DNA from: CBDAQA01 sp965198865
Lineage (GTDB): Bacteria; Planctomycetota; Phycisphaerae; Tepidisphaerales; Tepidisphaeraceae
Length of the DNA stretch: 64,000 bases
Assembly: GCA_965198865.1 (NCBI GenBank)
Contig: CBDAQA010000018.1
Span: 310,001 to 374,000, forward strand
Direction: 5' to 3'
Position numbers and translations under genes: made by a program. Every line of letters begins with the position of its first letter. Position 1 is the stretch's first letter. The notes below the pieces were generated by a model. The model was not told the DNA's origin. It worked only from the letters and a program-made list of their open reading frames with translations, and made no database searches. Below, piece by piece: positions 33,820-41,416 of the stretch.

Positions 33820-36798
33820 ATGCCCCTCGCCGAACCGCTGGAACCCCGCCGCCTGTTCAGCACCTACACCGTGAACCCCGCCGGCGGCGGCGACTACACC
33901 GACCTGGACAACGCGATCGTCGCCGTCCCCGCCGGCTCCACGCTGATGGTCGCCCCCGGCACCTACACGGCCCACACGACCAACATCGACGGCTCGGCGT
34001 CGGTCTTCTGGATCAACAAGGCGCTGACGCTGGTCTCCACCGGCGGGCCGTCGGTCACCACGATGGTCGCCCCGAGCGGGCAGGTGCAGTGCCTGCTGAT
34101 CAGCAGCAGCAACGTCACCGTGCAGGGGTTCAGCCTGCGGGGCGGCGAGTTCTGCGCCGACGTGCAGGACTTCCTCAACAACACGACGCTGACCAACGTC
34201 GCGCTGCGCAACCTCAACCTGACGCCCAACGCCAGCGGGAACGACGGGCACGGCATGCTGTTCGAGAAGGTGTCCAACTCGGTGATCGACGGCTGCACGG
34301 TCGGCCTGTCGTACGCGAACGGCATCTTCCTCGACAACGGCAGCAACGACGACCTGGTGACCGGCAACACCGTGACCGGCACCGTCCACCAGCACGCGAT
34401 CGCCGTGAAGGACGGCGACGGCGACCAGATCCTGAACAACGCCGTCACCGGGTCGGCGTTCGACGGCATCATCCTGGTCGCCGCGACCCACACCCTGGTC
34501 CGCGGCAACGACATCTCCGGCCAGGGGACCGACGGCATCACGCTGACCACCGCCTCCGACGACGACGTGGTCGAGCTGAACACCATCGTCTCCACCCAGG
34601 CGGCCAACGGCGGGACGGTCGGGGCGGGCATCTGGCTGAACAACGAGTCGGACCACGACGTGGTCAGCGGCAACAGCGTGACCGGCCAGCCCGAGTGCGG
34701 CATCGACCTGTTCGTCTCCAGCGACGACGTCATCACCGGCAACAACGTGTTCGGCAACGCCGAGGGCGGCATCTTCCTCTACGACGACCCCGGCGACTCC
34801 GCGGCCAGCGGCAACGCCCCGGCCAACAACGTCGTCACCGACAACTTTATCCACGACAACCCGACCAACTCCGGCGTCATCCTGCGCGGCGTGAGCAACA
34901 CCTACGTCGAGGGGAACGCCATCGCCGGCACGTTCGACGGCACCCGCGGGTCCAGCACCGACGGCGGGCTCGAGGTCCAGCGCTCGACCGGCACGACCTT
35001 CGTCAACAACACGCTGACCAACCTGCAGACCGGCCTGTTCCTCTACGCCACCACGGCCGGCGCGACGATCGAGCACAACCGGTTCATCAACTGCGACGAC
35101 AACTACGCCATGACCGGCGCCGTCGTCACGTTCGACGGCGGGGCGGCCGTGGGCGGGAACTACTGGTCGAACGCGACGGCCGGGACGCCGTTCACGCACT
35201 TCATCTACGACACGGCCGGGCAGCTGGGGGGCGGGTACGCCGACAACCACCCGTTCGCCGACGAGACGCTCGGCCAGCCGTACGCGGTCACCGTGACCAA
35301 CCCGATCGCCGGCACGACCGTCGCCAACGGCAGCCGCCGGCTGATCCGGTGGACGTCCACCGGGGCGGCCGCGGTCGACATCTACTACTCGTCGAGCGAG
35401 ACGGGCGACTTCCTGCTGGCCAAGGACCAGCCCGACAGCGGCGCGTACGGCGGCGTGGCCCCCGCGCTGCCGGCCGGCACCGACTACGTGATCACGGTCG
35501 TCCCGCTCGACTCGGCCGGCAACGCCCACGGCTCGGCCGCGGTCAGCGGCACGTTCACGGCGTCGGGCAACGGCAACCTGGTGCTGCTGTCGCCCGGCGG
35601 CACCGCGTCGCAGTCGCCCGGCGGGTCGCTCGTCGTCGCCTGGGACGCGGCCACCGCGGGGACGCCCGTCAACGTCCAGCTGCAGGAGGACGGCGGCGCG
35701 TGGACGACGCTGGCGTCGAACGTGACCGACGACCACGTCACCGTCACGCTGCCGACGACCGCCGCGTCCGCCGGCCGGATCCGCGTGGTCGACGCCAACA
35801 GCGGCGTCGGCGACACGCAGGACGGGGAGTTCCGCATCAACGGCACGCCGGCCGTCGCCACGGTCGCCCCGACGGTGCCGGTCGGCACGATGCAGCCGGT
35901 CGGCTGGACGTCGCCGGCGACGGCCACGGCCGCCACGGTGCAGTTCTACGACGGCACCGCCTGGGAGGCGATCGCCACCACGACGCCCGACGTCGGCCAG
36001 ATCAATTGGCTGGTCCCCTCGGCGGCCACCGCCGGCGCCAGCGTCCGCGTCACCTACTTCGACGCCGCCGGCACGACGGTCGGCACGGCCACCAGCAACG
36101 CGTTCAACATCGTCGCGCCGACCACAACCACGACGACCCCCACCCCGACCCCAACGCCGACCCCAACGCCGACCCCAACGCCAACGCCAACGCCGACGCC
36201 GACCTCCACGGCCACATCCGCGACGGCCAAGCAGGGCGTCGCGGTCACGCTCGACGTCTCGTCGTCGTTCGACGCCGCGTCGATCACGGGCAAGCTGGCC
36301 AAGCTGAAGGTGAAGTTCACCAACGCGGCCGGCACGAGCGTCTCGGCCGGCACGGTGAGGGTCGTCGCCGGCAGCGTGACGGTCCCGACCGCCAAGCTCC
36401 ACCTGGCCGGCACCTACACGGTCACGCTGACCAACACGGCCGGCGCGTCGGCCACGCGCACGCTGACCGTGACCGCCGGCGCGGCGGCGAAGATCGCCTT
36501 CGTCGCCGTCCCCGCCTCGCTCGACGGCACGTCGGCCGTCGTGGTGAAGTTGGTCGACAAGTTCGGCAACCAGACCACGCTGTCGGACGGCGTCACGGTG
36601 ACGCTGAAGCTGACCAAGTCGAAGTTCGGCAAGACGGCCGCCCTGGCCGGCGCGACGACCGCCACCGTCACCGGCGGCACCGCGACGTTCGCCGACCTGT
36701 CGATCACCGGCGCGACGGTGACGACCGGCAAGGCGCAGCTGCTGGCGACGGCCGGCAAGCTGAAGTCGCCCGCGTCGGCGGCGTTCCGCCTCGCATGA
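33820..36798 (+). CDS. Large secreted right-handed beta-helix protein with LEPRR signature
   Basis: 992 residues from the ATG at 33820; an in-frame GTG at 33745 would add 25. The N-terminus MPLAEPLEPRRLFS is the LEPR-type export signature of Phycisphaerae surface proteins. Residues about 15-470 are NosD/pectate-lyase-like beta-helix coils (DGITLTTASDDDVVELNTIV, SDDVITGNNVFGNAEGGIF). Three Ig/Ser-Thr-type domains follow (TNPIAGTTVANGSRRLIRWT; SPGGSLVVAWDAATAGTPVN; PVGTMQPVGWTSPATATA). A Thr-Pro repeat linker (about 767-796) leads to a C-terminal beta-sandwich. Likely surface-exposed carbohydrate binding or cleavage; no catalytic site can be assigned. Confidence 0.8.
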   Translation: MPLAEPLEPRRLFSTYTVNPAGGGDYTDLDNAIVAVPAGSTLMVAPGTYTAHTTNIDGSASVFWINKALTLVSTGGPSVTTMVAPSGQVQCLLISSSNVTVQGFSLRGGEFCADVQDFLNNTTLTNVALRNLNLTPNASGNDGHGMLFEKVSNSVIDGCTVGLSYANGIFLDNGSNDDLVTGNTVTGTVHQHAIAVKDGDGDQILNNAVTGSAFDGIILVAATHTLVRGNDISGQGTDGITLTTASDDDVVELNTIVSTQAANGGTVGAGIWLNNESDHDVVSGNSVTGQPECGIDLFVSSDDVITGNNVFGNAEGGIFLYDDPGDSAASGNAPANNVVTDNFIHDNPTNSGVILRGVSNTYVEGNAIAGTFDGTRGSSTDGGLEVQRSTGTTFVNNTLTNLQTGLFLYATTAGATIEHNRFINCDDNYAMTGAVVTFDGGAAVGGNYWSNATAGTPFTHFIYDTAGQLGGGYADNHPFADETLGQPYAVTVTNPIAGTTVANGSRRLIRWTSTGAAAVDIYYSSSETGDFLLAKDQPDSGAYGGVAPALPAGTDYVITVVPLDSAGNAHGSAAVSGTFTASGNGNLVLLSPGGTASQSPGGSLVVAWDAATAGTPVNVQLQEDGGAWTTLASNVTDDHVTVTLPTTAASAGRIRVVDANSGVGDTQDGEFRINGTPAVATVAPTVPVGTMQPVGWTSPATATAATVQFYDGTAWEAIATTTPDVGQINWLVPSAATAGASVRVTYFDAAGTTVGTATSNAFNIVAPTTTTTTPTPTPTPTPTPTPTPTPTPTPTSTATSATAKQGVAVTLDVSSSFDAASITGKLAKLKVKFTNAAGTSVSAGTVRVVAGSVTVPTAKLHLAGTYTVTLTNTAGASATRTLTVTAGAAAKIAFVAVPASLDGTSAVVVKLVDKFGNQTTLSDGVTVTLKLTKSKFGKTAALAGATTATVTGGTATFADLSITGATVTTGKAQLLATAGKLKSPASAAFRLA
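36121..36207 (+). repeat. Thr-Pro codon repeat (linker) inside the beta-helix protein
   Basis: About 13 tandem copies of a six-base unit (CCAACG/CCGACC variants) encode (Thr-Pro)n. It is a protein linker of cell-surface type rather than a DNA element. The unit number may vary between strains by slippage. Confidence 0.85.
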
Positions 36799-36858
36799 GC
36801 GGCGCTTCCCGATGGACCACGGCATCCCCCAGATCGGCTCAGCGTCGCAGGTTGACGC

Positions 36859-36884
36859 GGTTATAACTGGCGGGTTATAAACCT
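36859..36884 (+). promoter_or_regulatory. Tandem GGTTATAA boxes upstream of the toxin-antitoxin pair
   Basis: GGTTATAA occurs at 36859-36866 and again at 36873-36880, starting 14 bases apart, directly before the toxin start. TTATAA is itself palindromic and is rare in this GC-rich DNA. It could be the operator bound by the Xre antitoxin, the -10 region, or both. No ribosome binding site lies between it and the GTG start. Confidence 0.5.
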
Positions 36885-37247
36885 GTGGTGGCTTGGCGCG
36901 TTGAATCCACCGCGACCTATGACGCGTGGTTTGCGGATCTACCCGCCGCCGGGCAAGTCGAGATGCTGGCGAAGGTGAAGCTGCTCGTCGACAACGGTCC
37001 GTCGCTGGGGCGCCCGCATGCCGACACGCTGAACGGGTCGAGCCACGCCAACATGAAGGAGCTGCGCGGGCGGACGCGGGCCGCGCAGCTGCGCGTGGCC
37101 TTCGCGTTCGACCCCCGCCGAACGGCGGTGTTGCTCTGCGGTGGGAACAAGCGCGGCGCGAATGAGAAGCGATTCTACAGGGCGCTGATCGCGCTTGCCG
37201 ACGCGCTGTTCGCGGAGCACCTGCGGTCGCTAACGAAAAGCGAGTGA
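36885..37247 (+). CDS. RelE/HigB-like toxin
   Basis: 120 residues, GTG start (a second GTG follows at once). The pattern YDAWFADLPAAGQVEMLAKVKLLVDNGPSLGRPHADTLNGSSHANMKELR and then RVAFAFDPRRTAVLLCGGNK is that of RelE/ParE-fold toxins of the Gp49/HigB class, which typically cut mRNA at the ribosome. The antitoxin gene follows five bases later, in the toxin-first order of higBA. The basic residues of the fold are retained, so it may be active. Confidence 0.88.
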   Translation: MVAWRVESTATYDAWFADLPAAGQVEMLAKVKLLVDNGPSLGRPHADTLNGSSHANMKELRGRTRAAQLRVAFAFDPRRTAVLLCGGNKRGANEKRFYRALIALADALFAEHLRSLTKSE

Positions 37248-37251
37248 CGCC

Positions 37252-37572
37252 ATGGCGAAGTCGTTCGAGGACATGTTGGGTGGCGTCCAGCCCGCGGTTC
37301 GAAAGGCTGCGCTGGCGCGGGCGGCCCGTTATCAGCGCCAGATCGACGCGGGCAACGCCGTTCGGACGATTCGCGCCGCGGCGAAGCTGGGGCAGGCGGA
37401 ACTGGCGAAGCTGATGAACGTCAAGCAGCCGGCCGTCGCCAAGATGGAGCGGCAGAACGACATGAAGCTGTCCACGCTCGCGTCGATCGTCGACGCCGTC
37501 GGCGGCACCGTGCAGATCCGCGTGAAGCTGCCATCGGTGCCCAGGCCGATCGAGATCGCGTACCGAGGCTGA
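37252..37572 (+). CDS. Xre/HigA-like antitoxin
   Basis: 106 residues. The first 35 residues resemble the linker common in HigA-type antitoxins. The helix-turn-helix is VRTIRAAAKLGQAELAKLMNVKQPAVAKMERQNDMKLSTLASIVDAVGG (about 38-88), followed by a short beta tail (TVQIRVKLPSVPRPIEIAYRG). It would neutralise the adjacent RelE-like toxin and repress the operon, perhaps through the TTATAA boxes. The pair lies next to two tRNA genes, a common place for acquired modules. Confidence 0.88.
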   Translation: MAKSFEDMLGGVQPAVRKAALARAARYQRQIDAGNAVRTIRAAAKLGQAELAKLMNVKQPAVAKMERQNDMKLSTLASIVDAVGGTVQIRVKLPSVPRPIEIAYRG

Positions 37573-37628
37573 TTGGGAAGGGCTCCCACAGGCTCGGCCC
37601 CGCGTCAACCATCAGCCCCCAACGCCAA

Positions 37629-37654
37629 CGAGCCGACCCGCGGGGGTCGGCTCG
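37629..37654 (-). terminator. Perfect 10-bp hairpin after tRNA-Leu
   Basis: CGAGCCGACC (37629-37638) pairs with GGTCGGCTCG (37645-37654) around CGCGGG. It sits ten bases beyond the 3' end of tRNA-Leu on the minus strand and 56 bases after the antitoxin stop on the plus strand. No T-tract is present. Confidence 0.65.
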
Positions 37655-37663
37655 TCGTCATGA

Positions 37664-37745
37664 TGCCCAGGACAGGATTTGAACCTGCACGCCTTGCGGC
37701 GCTACCACCTCAAGGTAGTGCGTCTGCCAGTTTCGCCACCTGGGC
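37664..37745 (-). tRNA. tRNA-Leu (GAG anticodon)
   Basis: 82 bases on the minus strand. Acceptor GCCCAGG pairs with CCTGGGC, discriminator A. The anticodon stem CTACC/GGTAG encloses TTGAGGT, anticodon GAG. There is a long variable arm (GCGCCGCAAGGCGT), as class II tRNAs have. The T loop is GTTCAAATC. CCA is not encoded. It reads the CUC/CUU leucine codons. Confidence 0.95.
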
Positions 37746-37793
37746 GGATGATCGCGAGATTATACCACGGCTCGTTTCGGTGTCGAGACGGAT

Positions 37794-37867
37794 TGCCCGC
37801 AGCAGGGCTCGAACCTGCTACCTCCAGTTTAGGAAACCGGTGCTCTATCCAAATGAGCTATGCGGGC
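37794..37867 (-). tRNA. tRNA-Arg (CCT anticodon)
   Basis: 74 bases on the minus strand. Acceptor GCCCGCA pairs with TGCGGGC, discriminator A. The anticodon stem CCGGT/ACTGG encloses TTCCTAA, anticodon CCU, for AGG. The T stem-loop is GCAGGTTCGAGCCCTGC. CCA is not encoded. It lies 48 bases upstream of tRNA-Leu in the same direction, so both may be co-transcribed. Confidence 0.95.
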
Positions 37868-37939
37868 GGCGGGCCTGAGCGTACGTCGGCGGCGGGAGAC
37901 GATCAAGGACGGTTGCGGCCGGCGGCGGGTTCGTGTGCA

Positions 37940-39796
37940 ATGCCCCGCCCCATGCCCACGGACGGTCCCGCCGACGCGCCACGCTGGTCCGACCACCTGC
38001 GGGTCGGGCTGTTCTCGCTGCTGCTGTTCGGCTACGCCGGGTTCAGCGGTCGGCCGCTCACCATGCACGAGGCGCGGCTGCCGCAGACGTCGCGCGAGAT
38101 GCTGGCCCACCACAACTGGCTGCTGCCGACCAGCGGTGCCCGGCCGTGGCTGGAGCGGCCGCCGCTGCCGCACTGGATCGTCGCGGGCGCGATGGCGGTC
38201 ACCGGACACGTCGACCGCGTGTGGGTCGTCCGGCTGCCCTCGGCTGTCATGGGGACGCTGACGGTTCTCCTGACGGTGTGGATGGCCGGCCGGCGGCTGG
38301 GGCGGACGGTCGCGGTGTTGAGCGGGTTCATCTTGGCGACCGGGTACGAGTTCTACCTGTACGCCGGGTCGGCCGAGGACGACGTCTTCCTGGCGGCGCT
38401 GGTCGCCCTCGCGATGGCGCTGTTCGTCCGGCGCGAGTTCCCGGTTGATCCGATCTTGGACAAGGGCGCGGGCGGGAGGTTCTGGTCCAACCGGCCTTGG
38501 GACGTGTGGGCGTTCTTCGCCGTGGTCGGGCTGACGAACCTGACCAAGGGGCCGTTGCTGGGCGTGGCGTTCGTGGGCTCGGCCGTGGGGACGTACGCGG
38601 TGTGGACCGGGCTGGCGACGCGGCGGTGGGCGACGTTCTTCCGCTACACCTGGCTGTGGGGCTGGCTGCTGATGGGGCTGCTGACGATCGCCTGGCCGGC
38701 GTGGGCGGTACACCGGTACCCCGACGTGGTCGACAACTGGCGGTACGACTACCTGGGCCGGGTGAGCGGGGCCTACACCGACATCAACCAGCCGTGGTAC
38801 TACTACCTGCCCACCTGGGCCACGGCGATGCTGCCGTGGACGCCGGCGTGCCTCGTCGGGCTGCTGGCGACGGGCGGGGTCGCGTTCCGCCGCACCCGCG
38901 GGGTGGTCTGGCCGATCAGCAACGCGTCGCCGTGGCGGTTCTTCTGGTGCTGGGCGTTCGTGCCGCTGCTGCTGCTGTCGATCCCGCACGGGAAGCACCA
39001 CCACTACCTGGTGCCGCTGGTCGCCCCGTCGGCGGTGATCGCGGCGGCGGGCGCGGTGGAGATCGGCCGGTTCCTGCTGAAGCCGCGCGGGCCGGCCTGG
39101 CTGCGCAACCCGTGGTTGGCCGTCGCCGTGCTGGGGCTGCCGTCCATCGCCGCCGCGGCCGTGTTCGGGCGGGGGTTGCCGATCCCGCTGTCGGCGACCG
39201 TCTCATTGGCCCTGATGTGGGCCGGCTTCGCGTTCGCGTTTGTGTGGTCGCTGCGGCGGGGCAGCGGCACAGGCCTGACCGTGGCGACGCTCGTGCTGCT
39301 CGCGATCGGTTACGGCTGGGCCATGACGTTCGCCGCGGCCCGCACCGATCACACCGTTGACGACACCGCCTTCCTCGCCCGCGTCCACGACGAGGTGCCC
39401 GCCACCGTCCCGCTCTACATCGACGCCAAGCTGGGCCCCGTCGGCAACCTCGACTTCTTCCGCCTCCAGTTCTACAGCCGGCCCGACGCGGTGCTGCTGC
39501 ACAACCTCAGCTACCTGCGCGACGAGGAGATCAAAAGTCCGAGCGTCTACGTGATCGCCCGCGGCCCCGCCGAGACGGCGCTGCGCACGCTCGGCACCGT
39601 CGAGCGGATCGACGCCAGTCCAGACTCGCACGAGGCCCTCGTCGGGCGGGCGAAGTACGGCAACTTCACCCTGTTCCGGCTGACGTTCGACCCGCAGCTC
39701 AAGCGGTACCCCGCCCCGGCGCACATTACCAGCCTGCAAGCGATGGAGCGCGCCGAGTCGACCGACCCCGGCCCGTGGTGCGGGCCGGCGATGTGA
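37940..39796 (+). CDS. GT39/PMT-family membrane glycosyltransferase
   Basis: 618 residues. After the first membrane segment comes RPLTMHEARLPQTSREMLA, equivalent to the acidic DE-type loop of ArnT/PMT enzymes but with His-Glu. Further family marks are WLERPPLPHWIVAGAMAVTG, YAGSAEDDVFLAALVALAMALF and GLTNLTKGPLLGVAF. About 12 membrane segments extend to residue 450, with a soluble C-terminal domain. It transfers a sugar from a lipid carrier on the outer membrane face. It differs clearly from the first GT39 at 745. The start could also be the ATG at 37952. Acceptor unknown. Confidence 0.88.
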   Translation: MPRPMPTDGPADAPRWSDHLRVGLFSLLLFGYAGFSGRPLTMHEARLPQTSREMLAHHNWLLPTSGARPWLERPPLPHWIVAGAMAVTGHVDRVWVVRLPSAVMGTLTVLLTVWMAGRRLGRTVAVLSGFILATGYEFYLYAGSAEDDVFLAALVALAMALFVRREFPVDPILDKGAGGRFWSNRPWDVWAFFAVVGLTNLTKGPLLGVAFVGSAVGTYAVWTGLATRRWATFFRYTWLWGWLLMGLLTIAWPAWAVHRYPDVVDNWRYDYLGRVSGAYTDINQPWYYYLPTWATAMLPWTPACLVGLLATGGVAFRRTRGVVWPISNASPWRFFWCWAFVPLLLLSIPHGKHHHYLVPLVAPSAVIAAAGAVEIGRFLLKPRGPAWLRNPWLAVAVLGLPSIAAAAVFGRGLPIPLSATVSLALMWAGFAFAFVWSLRRGSGTGLTVATLVLLAIGYGWAMTFAAARTDHTVDDTAFLARVHDEVPATVPLYIDAKLGPVGNLDFFRLQFYSRPDAVLLHNLSYLRDEEIKSPSVYVIARGPAETALRTLGTVERIDASPDSHEALVGRAKYGNFTLFRLTFDPQLKRYPAPAHITSLQAMERAESTDPGPWCGPAM

Positions 39797-39901
39797 CGCA
39801 GGAAGCCCCGGTGTGCGAGCGTTCAATTGGTATGTTCTACTTCGTCCCACCTTCGCGTCTTCGCGGTTCACTGCTTTGCTGTTCCACCTCAGGCGTTTGC
39901 G

Positions 39902-41074
39902 TCACTTCCCCACCGGCTCGTCGGTCTCGATCGAGAACGAGCCGAACCACATGACGGCCTCGGGCAGGGGGCAGTCGAAGCGGCCGTGGGTGGTGGGGTA
40001 GCCGTTGGCCAGGCCGGGCGCGCCCTTGGGGGTGAAGCCGTTGCCCATGGGGTTCCAGAAGTGGACGACGTCGGCGGCGCGGTCGTAGCCGAGCACGCCG
40101 TAGGAGTGGTCGTAGTACAGGCCGCGCACCTTGGTCTCGGGGCCGCTCAGGTCGCCCGTCCCGCCGACGACCAGGTGGCCCGACTTGAACGCGCCGTCCA
40201 GCGCATCGCGCATCTCGTTCAGCCGGGTCTCGCGGGCCGGCCCCTCCAGCTTGCCGGCCTTCTGGAAGTCCTCGCAGCCGACGCGCCTCAGCTTGTGCCC
40301 GGTGAGGATCGACATCGGCGTCGCCGGCGACCCGCCGACGCCGATGATCTCGAACGGCGTGACGAACTTGCCCGCCGTCCGCTGCCGCTCCAGCAGCAGC
40401 TGGCCGATCGCCTTCTCGAACACGTTGGCCCAGACGCCGTCGTTGAGCGTGCTGGCGCCGATGACCACCTCGCCGTCGGTCGGCGGCGGCAGCGCGACCG
40501 TCCGGCCGTCGCCGAAGTGGACCGCGTACTGCCCGTCCGGCTGCACGGTCACCATCCGCCTCATCCGCTCCGGCTGGCACGCGGCCACCGTCCCCACGGG
40601 GGCCAGCAGGAAGCAGTCGCCCAGCCGACCCTGGCCCAGCGTCTCGACCTTGGGCGTGCCGGTGGCGAACAGGTCGCGGTTGGTCTTCTCGATCTTCCGC
40701 AGGTCGGCGGCGAACAGCGACTCGTACGGCGGCACCCTCGCGCCCTCGCCGGTCGCCAGCGCCGGGTCGTGCTGCACGGCGGCCGTCAGGCGCTCCAGCG
40801 TGATCGGGCGGAACTTGCCGTAGGCGTAGTACGTCCGCCGCAGCGTCGCGATGGCCGCCCCGGCCGGGCCGGTCATGGCCGGGTCGTCCAGCGCCCGCTC
40901 GATCTCCGGGCCCGACAGCGTGCCGTCATGGTCGGCGTCCCAGCCGGCGAAGTGCAGCCGGGCCTGCTCCAGGAACCCGCCCGCCGGCGTCGTCGCCGCC
41001 GGCTTCGCCGCGCCCAGGCCCACGGCCAGCGCGGCCCACATCAGACGGGACGAAACGGTGCGGACGGTTGCCAT
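39902..41074 (-). CDS. Secreted calpain-like cysteine protease with EF-hand
   Basis: 390 residues from the ATG at 41074. A signal peptide (RLMWAALAVGLGAAKPA) is followed by a calcium-binding EF-hand loop (DADHDGTLSGPE, 46-57). The calpain (C2) catalytic core comes next: Cys154 in LGQGRLGDCFLLAPVG, His323 in YYDHSYGVLGYD and Asn341 in FWNPMG, in the order and spacing of the family. Calpain proteases in eukaryotes are calcium-activated; here calcium sensing would come from the N-terminal EF-hand. It is probably periplasmic or extracellular. It is convergent with a GT39 gene and divergent from the GH127 gene. The catalytic triad is complete, so it is probably active. Confidence 0.85.
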   Translation of the reverse strand: MATVRTVSSRLMWAALAVGLGAAKPAATTPAGGFLEQARLHFAGWDADHDGTLSGPEIERALDDPAMTGPAGAAIATLRRTYYAYGKFRPITLERLTAAVQHDPALATGEGARVPPYESLFAADLRKIEKTNRDLFATGTPKVETLGQGRLGDCFLLAPVGTVAACQPERMRRMVTVQPDGQYAVHFGDGRTVALPPPTDGEVVIGASTLNDGVWANVFEKAIGQLLLERQRTAGKFVTPFEIIGVGGSPATPMSILTGHKLRRVGCEDFQKAGKLEGPARETRLNEMRDALDGAFKSGHLVVGGTGDLSGPETKVRGLYYDHSYGVLGYDRAADVVHFWNPMGNGFTPKGAPGLANGYPTTHGRFDCPLPEAVMWFGSFSIETDEPVGK

Positions 41075-41128
41075 GGCGCGGTCTCCCAGGAAGCTCGTCG
41101 GATCAACGTACCCGGCTTCAACTCGATG

Positions 41129-41209
41129 AAGCCGGCGTCTGAGGTACCCCGAAGACCCGGATCGCGTGCCGTACGATCCGGGTCTTCGGGGTACCTCAGA
41201 CGCCGGCTT
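41129..41209. repeat. Perfect 36-bp inverted repeat, family B
   Basis: Arms 41129-41164 and 41174-41209 are exactly complementary over 36 bases with a nine-base loop. The core is GCCGGCGTCTGAGGTACCCC. It lies between the divergent calpain-like and GH127 genes, so it cannot be a simple terminator for either. The rest of this 342-base gap (41075-41416) holds no gene; promoters for both genes must be here but I cannot place them. Confidence 0.95.
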
Positions 41210-41416
41210 GGCGGGACAGTTGTTCCAAACCCCGTTCCCAAGTGGAATGGGTGTCGACCGTTTGACGATAGGCCTGGCCGGCAAGGCGAATAGACGGGCC
41301 GCGTCGGCCGGTTGATTAATTTGGACGGCCCTGCCAATCACCATGGCGGTGTCGGCCACGCGTCCGACGTAAGATGCCCGTCCCACGTGAACGATGCCCC
41401 TCGACCGCTCCCACCC

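Noticed and set aside
36121..36207. Tandem DNA repeat as a possible regulatory or CRISPR array
   Set aside because: The six-base unit stays in frame and encodes (Thr-Pro)n, a normal linker of secreted proteins.
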